Of a DNA stretch of 64,000 nt, positions 50,005 through 57,939 are shown piece by piece; position 1 is the stretch's first letter, and every line of letters starts with the position of its first letter. The stretch lies in the NCBI GenBank assembly GCA_016709965.1, contig JADJLT010000001.1, positions 496,001-560,000 on the forward strand. The letters run 5' to 3'. Origin of the DNA: Betaproteobacteria bacterium (GTDB lineage Bacteria; Pseudomonadota; Gammaproteobacteria; Burkholderiales; Rhodocyclaceae). The notes below the pieces were generated by a model. That model made no database searches. It saw only the letters and a list, made by a program, of their open reading frames with translations, and was not told the DNA's origin. Made by a program: the position numbers and the translations under genes.

Positions 50005-51531
50005 ATGGACTCACCCCTACAACTGTTACGCGAGCTATTTCCGTTTGGCCAAACCAGTGCCGAACAGAGAAATGCCGCCGCAGTTCGTGATCTGCTCGAT
50101 ACCGCGACCGGACTGTCTCCGCAAGAAACAGTCGCCACACTGGCCAATACCGTCCTGCCGAGCATCGGCAGGCAGCCGAACATGCACATGCGTTTCAAGC
50201 TGCTGGAAGATGTTCGCCTTGATGCAGAACAGGCGCTGCCGACGCTTGAATACAATATCAGCCACGCCGTGCTGCCCTTGCCGCTGGCTGCAGCCACCGA
50301 AGCACTACACGCGGACAATCTTCTCAAGGGCCTGGCCGCCGCCTACGCGAGCATCGCTCGCAGCATCAATAAAAACCACCTCAATGCGGCACTGAGCCAT
50401 CTGTTGCACCGGTGCGTCCAGCGCGCCATGTCCATGGTGGCTCGCCGCCAGTTGCTTGCCTATCGTGCCTATGCCACCCCATCGGCCGGGTCGTGGCAAA
50501 CCTTGCACGAACTTTACCAGATGATTCGCGGCCAGCGTTCGAAACCGCTCAATGGCGAGACAGCCCCGATTGAGCACGAGTATCTTGGTGCCCTGCTCTT
50601 TGCCTATCTCGAACCAACCAAACTGCAACGCGCCGAGTTGGAAGTCATCAATATCTGTACACGACAACTGGCTGCCTACGCGCAGGTTGGCGAAGTAACC
50701 CCTGACTTGGGCAAAGGCAACGGCACCGAATCCTGTTTTCTCGTACGTCCCGACGAAGGCACCCCCGGCTATCCACTGGCCCGCCTGCCGTCCGGGTCAT
50801 CGATTTTCGGCAGCCTGCTGATTGACTGCACGCAGGTCCTGGCCGCCCTCGACCGGAATATTACCCGCCGCCCCGGCAAGGTCGTGGAACCCGATCTCGA
50901 TGCTCCGCCCGCTTTGTTGCAGGCTTTGCGCCTTGCCATTGGGGGCAAGAGTGCTCGCCGCTTCAGCCGCACACGGTTTCGCCCGCGCGGCGACCTGATC
51001 AGCGGCTTTGGGCCGGTCATCAATTTTCTGGACGGCAACGCCTTTTCCCGTCGCTCGGTCGACGCCTCCACCCGTTACGACGGCCGAGGTTTTTCATCCA
51101 GCGAATGGGCGCTGATCGACGAAAGCCCGGATGGTTTCCGCTTGCGTTACATCAAGGGGGAAAAGAGCAGCATGGGCGCCGGCGAGATCGTTGCCCTGCA
51201 ACCACGCGAGTCGAGCAAGATTCACGTCTGCCTGGTGCGTCGCATTTCGTCCTCCCACGTTCGCCTTGAAGTGGGGCTGCAGTTGATGTCGCCGCAGGTC
51301 ACCATCGTCGATATTTTCGCCGAGGGCACGCCGGAACAGCGGGCGGTGTTCATGCATAGCCTACCGGCTTATGGCAAATTTTCCGGTCTGATCACAGCTC
51401 CGGGCGCGTATCGAACAGGCCAGAAAATCATGCTCAAATTACCGGGACGGACGCTGCATCGACAAATTGGTTCATGCATGGAAGCCAACGAGGGGCTAGA
51501 ATTCTTCGCCCTTGACCTGCTTCCTGACTGA
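50005..51531 (+). CDS. Conserved protein of unknown function with PilZ-like motifs
   Basis: 508 residues, soluble, no signal peptide. The N-terminal 300 residues are largely helical (for example L-R-E-L-F-P-F-G, A-L-P-T-L-E-Y-N-I). Near 314-318 there is R-R-F-S-R (an R-x-x-x-R) and near 373-378 D-E-S-P-D-G (D-x-S-x-x-G), the two halves of a PilZ cyclic-di-GMP site, though the spacing of about 55 residues is larger than usual. The C-terminus (about 440-505) could be a second beta-barrel. A c-di-GMP receptor is plausible; I am not sure. It is followed nine bases later by rlmJ. Confidence 0.6.
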   Translation: MDSPLQLLRELFPFGQTSAEQRNAAAVRDLLDTATGLSPQETVATLANTVLPSIGRQPNMHMRFKLLEDVRLDAEQALPTLEYNISHAVLPLPLAAATEALHADNLLKGLAAAYASIARSINKNHLNAALSHLLHRCVQRAMSMVARRQLLAYRAYATPSAGSWQTLHELYQMIRGQRSKPLNGETAPIEHEYLGALLFAYLEPTKLQRAELEVINICTRQLAAYAQVGEVTPDLGKGNGTESCFLVRPDEGTPGYPLARLPSGSSIFGSLLIDCTQVLAALDRNITRRPGKVVEPDLDAPPALLQALRLAIGGKSARRFSRTRFRPRGDLISGFGPVINFLDGNAFSRRSVDASTRYDGRGFSSSEWALIDESPDGFRLRYIKGEKSSMGAGEIVALQPRESSKIHVCLVRRISSSHVRLEVGLQLMSPQVTIVDIFAEGTPEQRAVFMHSLPAYGKFSGLITAPGAYRTGQKIMLKLPGRTLHRQIGSCMEANEGLEFFALDLLPD

Positions 51532-51539
51532 ATCCCCTA

Positions 51540-52385
51540 ATGCTCAGCTACCGCCACGCTTTTCACGCCGGCAACCACGCCGACGTGCTGAAACACCTCA
51601 TCCTGATCGAGATCGCCCAATACATGGCCGAAAAGCCGGCGCCGTTCTGGATCGTTGACACCCACGCGGGTGCCGGACGGTATGCGCTGGAATCTGCTCA
51701 CGCGACCAAACTGGGCGAGTATCGCGACGGCGTCGGCCGTCTTTGGGACGCCAAGGGTTTGCCCAAAGCGGCACTCAACTATCTCGATTTCATCAAGATG
51801 CTCAACCCGGATAGCCAGCTGCGCTACTATCCGGGCTCACCGTGGCTGGCCCGGCAGTTGTTGCGCGACAGCGATCGCCTGCGGCTTTATGAAATGCACA
51901 GCACCGATGGCAAGCTGTTGATGGAATGCTTCAAGGGAAGCGGCCGCGAAGTGTCAATCACCGACGGCGACGGATTTGCCGGCCTGAAGGCCATCCTGCC
52001 ACCGCCGCCACGCCGTGCACTGGTGCTGATCGACCCTTCCTATGAAACCAAGAGCGACTACAACGCGGTCGTCAAGGCGCTGCAGGATGCCATGAAACGC
52101 TTCGCCACCGGCACTTATGCGCTGTGGTATCCGATGCTTTCCAAGCTGGAATCCCGCCAGTTGCCGGACAAGCTGAAGCGCTTGGGCGCCAGCAACTGGC
52201 TGCACGCAACGCTGGAAGTCAAGGCGCCTGCCCGGGATGGTTTCGGCATGAACGGCAGCGGAATGTTCATCATCAATCCGCCATGGACACTGGAAAAGAC
52301 CTTGCACGATACGCTACCGACGCTGGCCAATCTGCTCGCTCAAGACCAGGGTGCAAAGTACACGCTGGAGAGCGAGTCAAGCTAG
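51540..52385 (+). CDS. rlmJ: 23S rRNA (adenine(2030)-N6)-methyltransferase RlmJ
   Basis: 281 residues. Starts M-L-S-Y-R-H-A-F-H-A-G-N-H-A-D-V-L-K-H near 1-19, the RlmJ signature; D-T-H-A-G-A-G-R-Y near 40-48 binds SAM and L-I-D-P-S-Y-E near 161-167 is the catalytic D-P-x-Y-type motif. It methylates A2030 of 23S rRNA. Convergent with the MazG-like gene after four bases. Confidence 0.95.
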   Translation: MLSYRHAFHAGNHADVLKHLILIEIAQYMAEKPAPFWIVDTHAGAGRYALESAHATKLGEYRDGVGRLWDAKGLPKAALNYLDFIKMLNPDSQLRYYPGSPWLARQLLRDSDRLRLYEMHSTDGKLLMECFKGSGREVSITDGDGFAGLKAILPPPPRRALVLIDPSYETKSDYNAVVKALQDAMKRFATGTYALWYPMLSKLESRQLPDKLKRLGASNWLHATLEVKAPARDGFGMNGSGMFIINPPWTLEKTLHDTLPTLANLLAQDQGAKYTLESESS

Positions 52386-52389
52386 CGAT

Positions 52390-52746
52390 TCAATCAAGCT
52401 CGGTGTATTTGGCCCGCGAGCCATAGGCTTTTTCCACCGGGTATTTGACGGCATTCTTGGCCAACTTGGACCGGGCTGCCACAGCGAGATCAATGCCGGC
52501 CGTGTCGGCAATCAACAGCAAATAAAGCAGGATATCGGCGCATTCATCACGTAATGCTTCTGCGGCTTTCGGGTCGCCGGGCAGCGCATCGATCTCGGCG
52601 TCGGTTTTCCACTGGGTCAGTTCCAGTAACTCCGATGCCTCGAGATTGAGTGACGTAATCAAATTGCGCAGCGAGTGGAATTGTCGCCAATCGCGCGCAT
52701 CGCGGAATTCCAGCAATGCTGCGGTCAACCCGGAAAAATCACTCAT
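52390..52746 (-). CDS. MazG-like nucleotide pyrophosphohydrolase
   Basis: 118 residues from the ATG at 52746, which has AAAGGA at correct spacing; the frame to 52860 is longer but lacks such a site. Metal-binding motifs E-A-S-E-L-L-E-L near 34-41 and D-E-C-A-D-I-L near 66-72 (E-x-x-E ... E-x-x-D) define the MazG/dCTP-pyrophosphatase fold. It probably removes non-canonical or damaged nucleoside triphosphates. The start codon region is made of an antisense copy of the dispersed repeat. Confidence 0.88.
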   Translation of the reverse strand: MSDFSGLTAALLEFRDARDWRQFHSLRNLITSLNLEASELLELTQWKTDAEIDALPGDPKAAEALRDECADILLYLLLIADTAGIDLAVAARSKLAKNAVKYPVEKAYGSRAKYTELD

Positions 52747-52755
52747 TTTCAAATC
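52718..52755 (+). repeat. Dispersed repeat copy over the start of the MazG-like gene
   Basis: GCTGCGGTCAACCCGGAAAA, then ATCACTC and ATTTTCAAATCC: nearly perfect head and tail. On the opposite strand it includes the ATG and first residues (M-S-D-F-S-G-L-T-A-A) of the pyrophosphohydrolase. Confidence 0.6.
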
Positions 52756-52947
52756 CTTTAGGTAAGCCGCGCCGATCATGCCAGCCGGCAGATAAAGCGG
52801 CAACACAGCGGTCACGGCGAGCCATGTCACTGCCGGAATAACCGCACAGCGATCAACCACACGCTCGGCCCTCCCCCAGCGCAGACTGCAGGGCCAGAAA
52901 CAGGCGCTACTTAAGCGCTTGGCGCCAACGGGGTAAGATTCACGATT

Positions 52948-52986
52948 ACCGCGGTCAACCCGAAAAAACCGCCAATTTTCAAATAT
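52948..52986 (+). repeat. Dispersed repeat copy upstream of the gamma-carbonic anhydrase gene
   Basis: ACCGCGGTCAACCCGAAAAA, then ACCGCC and AATTTTCAAATATTCC, in the same orientation as the copy 230 bases to the left. It ends just before the ribosome binding site of the downstream gene. Confidence 0.65.
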
Positions 52987-53000
52987 TCCAAGGAGCCCGC

Positions 53001-53522
53001 ATGCCCCGCTACCGCCTCGGCGACAAACAACCTAAAGTCGGCGACAACGCCTGGATCGCCCCCAACGCTACTGTCATCGGCGACGTACACCTTGGCGCCA
53101 ACGCTTCCATCTGGTGGAACGCCACGCTGCGCGGCGACAATGATCCGATCCACATTGGCGACAACACCAACATTCAGGATGGCTCCGTACTGCATACCGA
53201 CGAAGGTGTGCCGATGCATATCGGTAACGACGTCACCGTCGGCCATCTGGTCATGTTGCACGGCTGTACGGTCGGCGATGGCAGCCTGATCGGCATCGGT
53301 TCGGTCATCCTGAATCGTGCGGTGATCGGCAAGGGCTGTATCGTCGGTGCCAATACACTGATTCCAGAAGGCAAGGTTTTTCCGGATCGCGTCCTGATCG
53401 TCGGCTCGCCGGGCAAGGTCGTGCGCGAACTCACTGACGACGATGTCGCCCGCCTGAAAAAATCGGCCGAGCACTATGTCGACAACGCCCGTCGCTACAA
53501 CGAAAAGCTATCGCTGCTGTAA
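53001..53522 (+). CDS. Gamma carbonic anhydrase family protein (YrdA-like)
   Basis: 173 residues, CAAGGAG before the ATG. Left-handed beta-helix hexapeptide repeats throughout 15-140 (such as A-T-V-I-G-D-V-H-L-G, S-I-W-W-N-A-T-L-R-G-D-N). Metal histidines H68 type (H-T-D-E-G), H85 (V-G-H-L-V) and H90 (L-H-G-C-T-V) are present, as in Cam/YrdA proteins. Some members lack measurable carbonic anhydrase activity, so enzymatic function is uncertain. Probably monocistronic. Confidence 0.9.
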   Translation: MPRYRLGDKQPKVGDNAWIAPNATVIGDVHLGANASIWWNATLRGDNDPIHIGDNTNIQDGSVLHTDEGVPMHIGNDVTVGHLVMLHGCTVGDGSLIGIGSVILNRAVIGKGCIVGANTLIPEGKVFPDRVLIVGSPGKVVRELTDDDVARLKKSAEHYVDNARRYNEKLSLL

Positions 53523-53530
53523 ACGACAAC

Positions 53531-53548
53531 GCGGGGCAAAAGCCCCGC
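53531..53548. terminator. GC-rich hairpin between gamma-CA and fliW genes
   Basis: GCGGGGC-AAAA-GCCCCGC, a seven-pair perfect stem between two convergent stops. No T-run follows on either strand, so it is a weak intrinsic terminator at best. Confidence 0.5.
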
Positions 53549-53571
53549 GCACTTGGCCCGGCCGTTGTCCC

Positions 53572-54015
53572 TCAGACCGGGCTGGTCAGGTTGGACAAAA
53601 TAATATTCGGACGCAGGTTTTCCATCACTTTCTGAATCCCGACGCGCGTACGAGTATTGATGACCAGCGGCGCACGCAGGTTCGGCGAGATCGATGCCTT
53701 TCCACCCTCCTCGTTGCGGAACAGTACCTGCATCACCACCACATCCTCCGGCGCAGGTGACTGCAGAATCGCATTCTCGGCATCGTTAAGCGCCAGCTCA
53801 TAATCGAATCCCAGGGTGGTCGGATCGACAATCTGAAACGCCAGAGTCGGCTCATCCAGCGATTGCAAGGTATAACTGGCCGGGTGCTCCTTGCTTTCTT
53901 CGTGCGCCAGCATGAAACGCTTGCAATGTTCAAAGCCGACCATGCCATTGGGGAAAGTAATGATCTTCTCCGGACTGACTTCAATTGCACCGAACAGATA
54001 GGTTTCAACCTTCAT
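53572..54015 (-). CDS. fliW: Flagellar assembly factor FliW
   Basis: 147 residues from the ATG at 54015 with CGAGGAG upstream. The family pattern F-G-x-I-E-V near 8-13, F-P-x-G-M-V-G-F-E near 21-29, and A-P-L-V-I-N near 114-119 is clear. FliW binds flagellin and antagonises CsrA. Here it stands alone, away from flagellin or csrA genes, which may be elsewhere. Confidence 0.9.
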   Translation of the reverse strand: MKVETYLFGAIEVSPEKIITFPNGMVGFEHCKRFMLAHEESKEHPASYTLQSLDEPTLAFQIVDPTTLGFDYELALNDAENAILQSPAPEDVVVMQVLFRNEEGGKASISPNLRAPLVINTRTRVGIQKVMENLRPNIILSNLTSPV

Positions 54016-54133
54016 TTTTTTGTCTCCTCGCAAATGGGTATATCCGCACAATCCTACACCAAGCGGCAATGGTTGTAATTTCCGGCCGGATTACGCATAG
54101 TCCACCCCCCAATTTTGTCAGACCGCCTCGCTC

Positions 54134-56455
54134 ATGCTGCCACCGATTGAACATCGCATCGCCCTCGAACTCGGCGTCCGCCCAGCTCAGGTCAACGCCG
54201 CCATCGCACTGCTCGACGAAGGCGCCACCGTGCCCTTCATTTCGCGCTACCGTAAAGAGGCAACCGACGGTCTTGATGACACCCAGTTGCGCAACCTCGA
54301 AGAGCGCCTGACCTATCTGCGCGATCTCGAAGAGCGCCGCACGGCGATCCTCTCCAGTATTGAAGAGCAAGGCAAGCTGACACCGGAACTAAAGGCTGAA
54401 ATCGGCGACGCCGAAACCAAGCAGCGCCTCGAAGACCTGTATCTGCCGTATAAGCAAAAACGCCGCACCAAGGCCCAGATCGCCCGCGAAGCTGGCATTG
54501 AGCCGCTGGCGCTTGGCCTGCTGGAAAATCCAAACCTGACGCCCGACGACGAAGCCGAAAAGTTCATCAACATCGATGCCGGTTTCGCCGACACCAAGGC
54601 CGTCCTCGACGGCGCCCGCCAGATCCTGATGGAAAAATTCGCCGAAGATGCCGAACTGCTCGGCCAACTGCGCGTGTACATGAAAGAGCACGGCCTGCTG
54701 CGCTCAACCGTGGTCGAAGGCAAGGAAACCGAAGGCGCCAAATTCCGTGACTGGTTCGATTTCGCCGAACCTGTGGCCAGTATGCCTTCGCACCGTGCCC
54801 TCGCCCTGCTCCGCGGCCGCAACGAAGGCTTCCTTAGCGTAGCACTGGTTCTTGATTCCGAACTCAACGACGAGGCCGTCAAGCCCGGCCCCAACGCTTG
54901 CGAACAGCGCATCGCCGTCCGCTTCGGCATCAAGCCGCAAAACCGCCCGGCCGACAAATGGCTGAGCGACACCGTACGCTGGACCTGGAAGGTCAAGGTT
55001 TACACCCACCTTGAACTGGAACTGGTCAATGAACTACGCGAACGCGCCGAAGAAGAAGCCATCCGCATCTTCGGCAAGAACCTGAAAGACCTGCTGCTCG
55101 CCGCTCCGGCCGGCCAGCACGTCACCATGGGTATCGACCCAGGTATCCGCACCGGTTGCAAGATCGCCATAGTTGATGCCACCGGAAAAATGCTCGACTA
55201 CGCCACCATCTATCCGCACGAGCCGCGCTGCGACTGGGATGGCTCGATTGCCACCATTGGCCGCCTGGCCGCCAAACACCAGGTCAGCCTGGTCGCCATC
55301 GGCAACGGCACGGCCAGCCGCGAAACCGACAAGCTGGTGCAGGACGTCATGAAGCGCTACCCAGAAGCGCGCCTGCAGAAAATCGTCGTCTCCGAAGCCG
55401 GCGCCTCGGTCTATTCCGCGTCGGAATTTGCCGCCAAGGAATTCCCGGACCTCGACGTCTCGATCCGTGGCGCGGTGTCAATTGCCCGCCGTCTGCAGGA
55501 CCCATTGGCAGAACTGGTCAAGATCGACCCCAAGTCCATCGGCGTCGGCCAGTACCAGCACGACGTTTCGCAGACCAAGCTGGCGCGCAACCTTGATGCT
55601 GTCGTTGAGGACTGTGTCAATGCCGTTGGCGTCGACGTCAATACGGCCTCGGTGCCGCTCTTGAGCCGCATTTCCGGACTCTCCGCAGGGCTTGCCGCCA
55701 ACATCGTCAGCTACCGCGATGCCAACGGTGCGTTCAGTTCGCGTGAATCCTTGAAAAAAGTGCCGCGTCTTGGCGACAAGACTTTCGAACAGGCCGCCGG
55801 TTTCCTGCGTGTGCCGAATGGCGACAACCCGCTCGACAGCTCGTCGGTCCATCCGGAAGCCTACCCGGTCGTCGAAAAAATCATTGTCGACCTGAAAAAA
55901 TCGATCAAGGAAATCCTCGGCGACAGCCGCGCCCTGAAAGGCCTCAATCCGTCAAAGTACACCGATGAACGCTTCGGCCTGCCCACTGTGCAGGACATTT
56001 TCAAGGAACTCGAAAAACCAGGCCGCGATCCGCGCCCCGAATTCAAGACCGCTACCTTCGCCGATGGCGTTGAAAAGATGGGCGATCTGCGCCCCGGCAT
56101 GATTTTGGAGGGTGTCGTCACCAACGTCGCCGCCTTTGGTGCCTTCATCGACATCGGCGTCCATCAGGATGGCCTGGTGCACGTGTCGGCGCTGTCCAAT
56201 ACCTTCGTCAAGGACCCACATGAGGTCGTCAAGGCTGGCCAGATCGTCAAGGTCAAGGTGCTGGAAGTTGACCTGCAACGCCAGCGGATCGCCCTGACCA
56301 TGCGCATGGGCGATGAGCCAACACAAGGCAAACGCCACGATAACGCCCCGGCCGGACGAGGTAATGCCAACCCAGGCCGCACGCAGCAAAGAAGTACCGG
56401 TCCTGCCCCGGCAGGCAATGCCATGGCCGCTGCTTTTTCCAAGTTGCGCAAATAA
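54134..56455 (+). CDS. Tex-family RNA-binding transcription accessory protein
   Basis: 773 residues. N-terminal helical Tex_N (about 1-190, F-I-S-R-Y-R-K-E-A-T-D-G-L near 35-47), YqgF-like domain starting G-I-D-P-G-I-R-T-G-C-K near 334-344, helix-hairpin-helix near 490-560, and S1 domain near 650-720 (G-x-V-T-N-V-A-A-F-G-A-F-I-D-I-G). It binds nucleic acids and contacts the transcription/RNA-processing machinery. A low-complexity tail (residues about 725-773) is typical. Followed by a strong terminator. Confidence 0.94.
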   Translation: MLPPIEHRIALELGVRPAQVNAAIALLDEGATVPFISRYRKEATDGLDDTQLRNLEERLTYLRDLEERRTAILSSIEEQGKLTPELKAEIGDAETKQRLEDLYLPYKQKRRTKAQIAREAGIEPLALGLLENPNLTPDDEAEKFINIDAGFADTKAVLDGARQILMEKFAEDAELLGQLRVYMKEHGLLRSTVVEGKETEGAKFRDWFDFAEPVASMPSHRALALLRGRNEGFLSVALVLDSELNDEAVKPGPNACEQRIAVRFGIKPQNRPADKWLSDTVRWTWKVKVYTHLELELVNELRERAEEEAIRIFGKNLKDLLLAAPAGQHVTMGIDPGIRTGCKIAIVDATGKMLDYATIYPHEPRCDWDGSIATIGRLAAKHQVSLVAIGNGTASRETDKLVQDVMKRYPEARLQKIVVSEAGASVYSASEFAAKEFPDLDVSIRGAVSIARRLQDPLAELVKIDPKSIGVGQYQHDVSQTKLARNLDAVVEDCVNAVGVDVNTASVPLLSRISGLSAGLAANIVSYRDANGAFSSRESLKKVPRLGDKTFEQAAGFLRVPNGDNPLDSSSVHPEAYPVVEKIIVDLKKSIKEILGDSRALKGLNPSKYTDERFGLPTVQDIFKELEKPGRDPRPEFKTATFADGVEKMGDLRPGMILEGVVTNVAAFGAFIDIGVHQDGLVHVSALSNTFVKDPHEVVKAGQIVKVKVLEVDLQRQRIALTMRMGDEPTQGKRHDNAPAGRGNANPGRTQQRSTGPAPAGNAMAAAFSKLRK

Positions 56456-56487
56456 TAACTCGGCGATAGCTCTTCTATCGGCATGAA

Positions 56488-56515
56488 AAAATGGCGGCTA
56501 TTGAGTCGCCATTTT
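56488..56515 (+). terminator. Terminator after tex
   Basis: AAAATGGCG and CGCCATTTT with an internal loop of 10 bases, followed by CTTT; about 35 bases after the tex stop. The remaining gap to 56716 is AT-rich and may hold the promoter of the next operon; no clear box was assigned. Confidence 0.75.
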
Positions 56516-56716
56516 CTTTGCAATTCAGGCCGGTCATCAACTGGAAGTAACCCATATGAGGACATTGAGCGCCATTTTTAGTATAATCAATTTTAGTATT
56601 TATTAAGCAAACGGCGATTTTCTCAAATAGGCATCTCGCTCGCTAATAAAATCCCAAAAGTCATTCCATGAATACGACACTGCTACCATTTATGGCCTGA
56701 TTTAAAAGGACTCTGG

Positions 56717-57061
56717 ATGATCAAGGTTTTCGGTATCAAAAATTGCGACACGATGAAAAAGGCCTTCGCCTGGTTGGTGGCCAATGACATTGCCTACGAA
56801 TTTGTCGATTACAAAAAAGCCGGCATAGCCGAAGCCCGTCTGCCTGACTGGGATCAGCGTACGGGCTGGGAAAAACTGCTCAATACACGTGGATTGATGT
56901 GGCGAAAACTGACTGACGAAGAGCGTTCCGCGGTCGACCGGGAAAAAGCGCTGAAATTGATGGCGCAGTACCCAAGCCTGATCAAACGTCCAGTACTGGA
57001 TACCGGTAGCCAGTTGATCGTCGGCTTCTCACCGGAAAATTACGCCGAGCAATTGAAATGA
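56717..57061 (+). CDS. ArsC/Spx-family reductase (YffB-like)
   Basis: 114 residues, AAAGGA before the ATG. Thioredoxin-like fold with I-K-N-C-D-T-M-K-K-A at 7-16 containing the single catalytic cysteine C10, and K-R-P-V-L near 93-97. YffB-type proteins are glutathione-dependent reductases rather than true arsenate reductases. Overlaps hslO by four bases. Confidence 0.9.
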   Translation: MIKVFGIKNCDTMKKAFAWLVANDIAYEFVDYKKAGIAEARLPDWDQRTGWEKLLNTRGLMWRKLTDEERSAVDREKALKLMAQYPSLIKRPVLDTGSQLIVGFSPENYAEQLK

Positions 57062-57939
57062 ATGACAGCTTCGTTCGCCGATTCATATTCGAAGGTCTCG
57101 ATATTCGCGGCGCGGTAGTTTACTTGGGTGAAGCTTGGCGGCAGATGCAGGTCGACCGTAACTATCAGCCGACAGTTGCCCAGTTGCTTGGCGAAACTGC
57201 CGCCGTTACCGCGCTGATCGCGGGCCAACTCAAGCAGCCCGGGCGCCTGACGCTTCAATTGCGTGGCATCGGACCCATCCAGTTGCTGGTCATGGATTGC
57301 AACGAACAACTGCAGATGCGCGGCATGGCGCGCAGCAACCCGGTCGTTCTGCCGGCACCCGTACCTGATTTGCTGGGTGCCGATCAGGGCGGTCAGTTGA
57401 TGATGAGCCTGGACATGCCGGACGCCCGCCAGCCCTATCAGAGCTATGTCCCGATGGTTGGTGAAAGCATTGCGGCCATCTTCGAGCATTACCTTGAGCA
57501 ATCCGAGCAGCAACCTTCCCGCCTTTTTGCGACGGCAGCTCCAAAAGCCGCGGCCTGCCTGTTTCTGCAAAAGATGCCTGCAGCTGATCAACACGACGAA
57601 GATGGCTGGCAGCGCATCTCGCACCTGGCCAGCACGGTCAAGCCGGCTGAATTACTGGAACTGGACGCAGAAAGCCTGCTCACCCGTCTGTTCCACGAAG
57701 ACATGGATCAACACGGCATCCGGATTTATGACCCGCGACCGGTTGTCTATCACTGCCCGGAAGACAGATCGAAGGTCAGCGACATGATACGTAGCCTGGG
57801 CCGAGCGGATGCCGAGACTATCCTTGCGGAACATGGCGAGATTCTGATCCGTGACGATATCTGCAACCGCGATTACCACTTCAGCCCGAATGACGTCGCC
57901 GCGTTGTTTGCCGAAAGTGAAGGTAAGGCGCTCCATTGA
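57058..57939 (+). CDS. hslO: Hsp33 family molecular chaperone with a reduced cysteine set
   Basis: 293 residues, ATG overlapping the previous stop. The N-terminal fold matches Hsp33 (R-F-I-F-E-G-L-D-I-R-G-A near 8-19, G-E-T-A-A-V near 45-50). The C-terminal redox switch normally carries C-x-C and C-x-x-C. Here the first motif reads Y-H-C-P-E-D-R (only C233) and the second D-D-I-C-N-R-D-Y (only C269), so two of the four zinc cysteines are missing. Holdase activity controlled by oxidation may be altered or lost. It may be a lineage feature of Betaproteobacteria; I recall similar variants but cannot verify. Confidence 0.9.
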   Translation: MNDSFVRRFIFEGLDIRGAVVYLGEAWRQMQVDRNYQPTVAQLLGETAAVTALIAGQLKQPGRLTLQLRGIGPIQLLVMDCNEQLQMRGMARSNPVVLPAPVPDLLGADQGGQLMMSLDMPDARQPYQSYVPMVGESIAAIFEHYLEQSEQQPSRLFATAAPKAAACLFLQKMPAADQHDEDGWQRISHLASTVKPAELLELDAESLLTRLFHEDMDQHGIRIYDPRPVVYHCPEDRSKVSDMIRSLGRADAETILAEHGEILIRDDICNRDYHFSPNDVAALFAESEGKALH

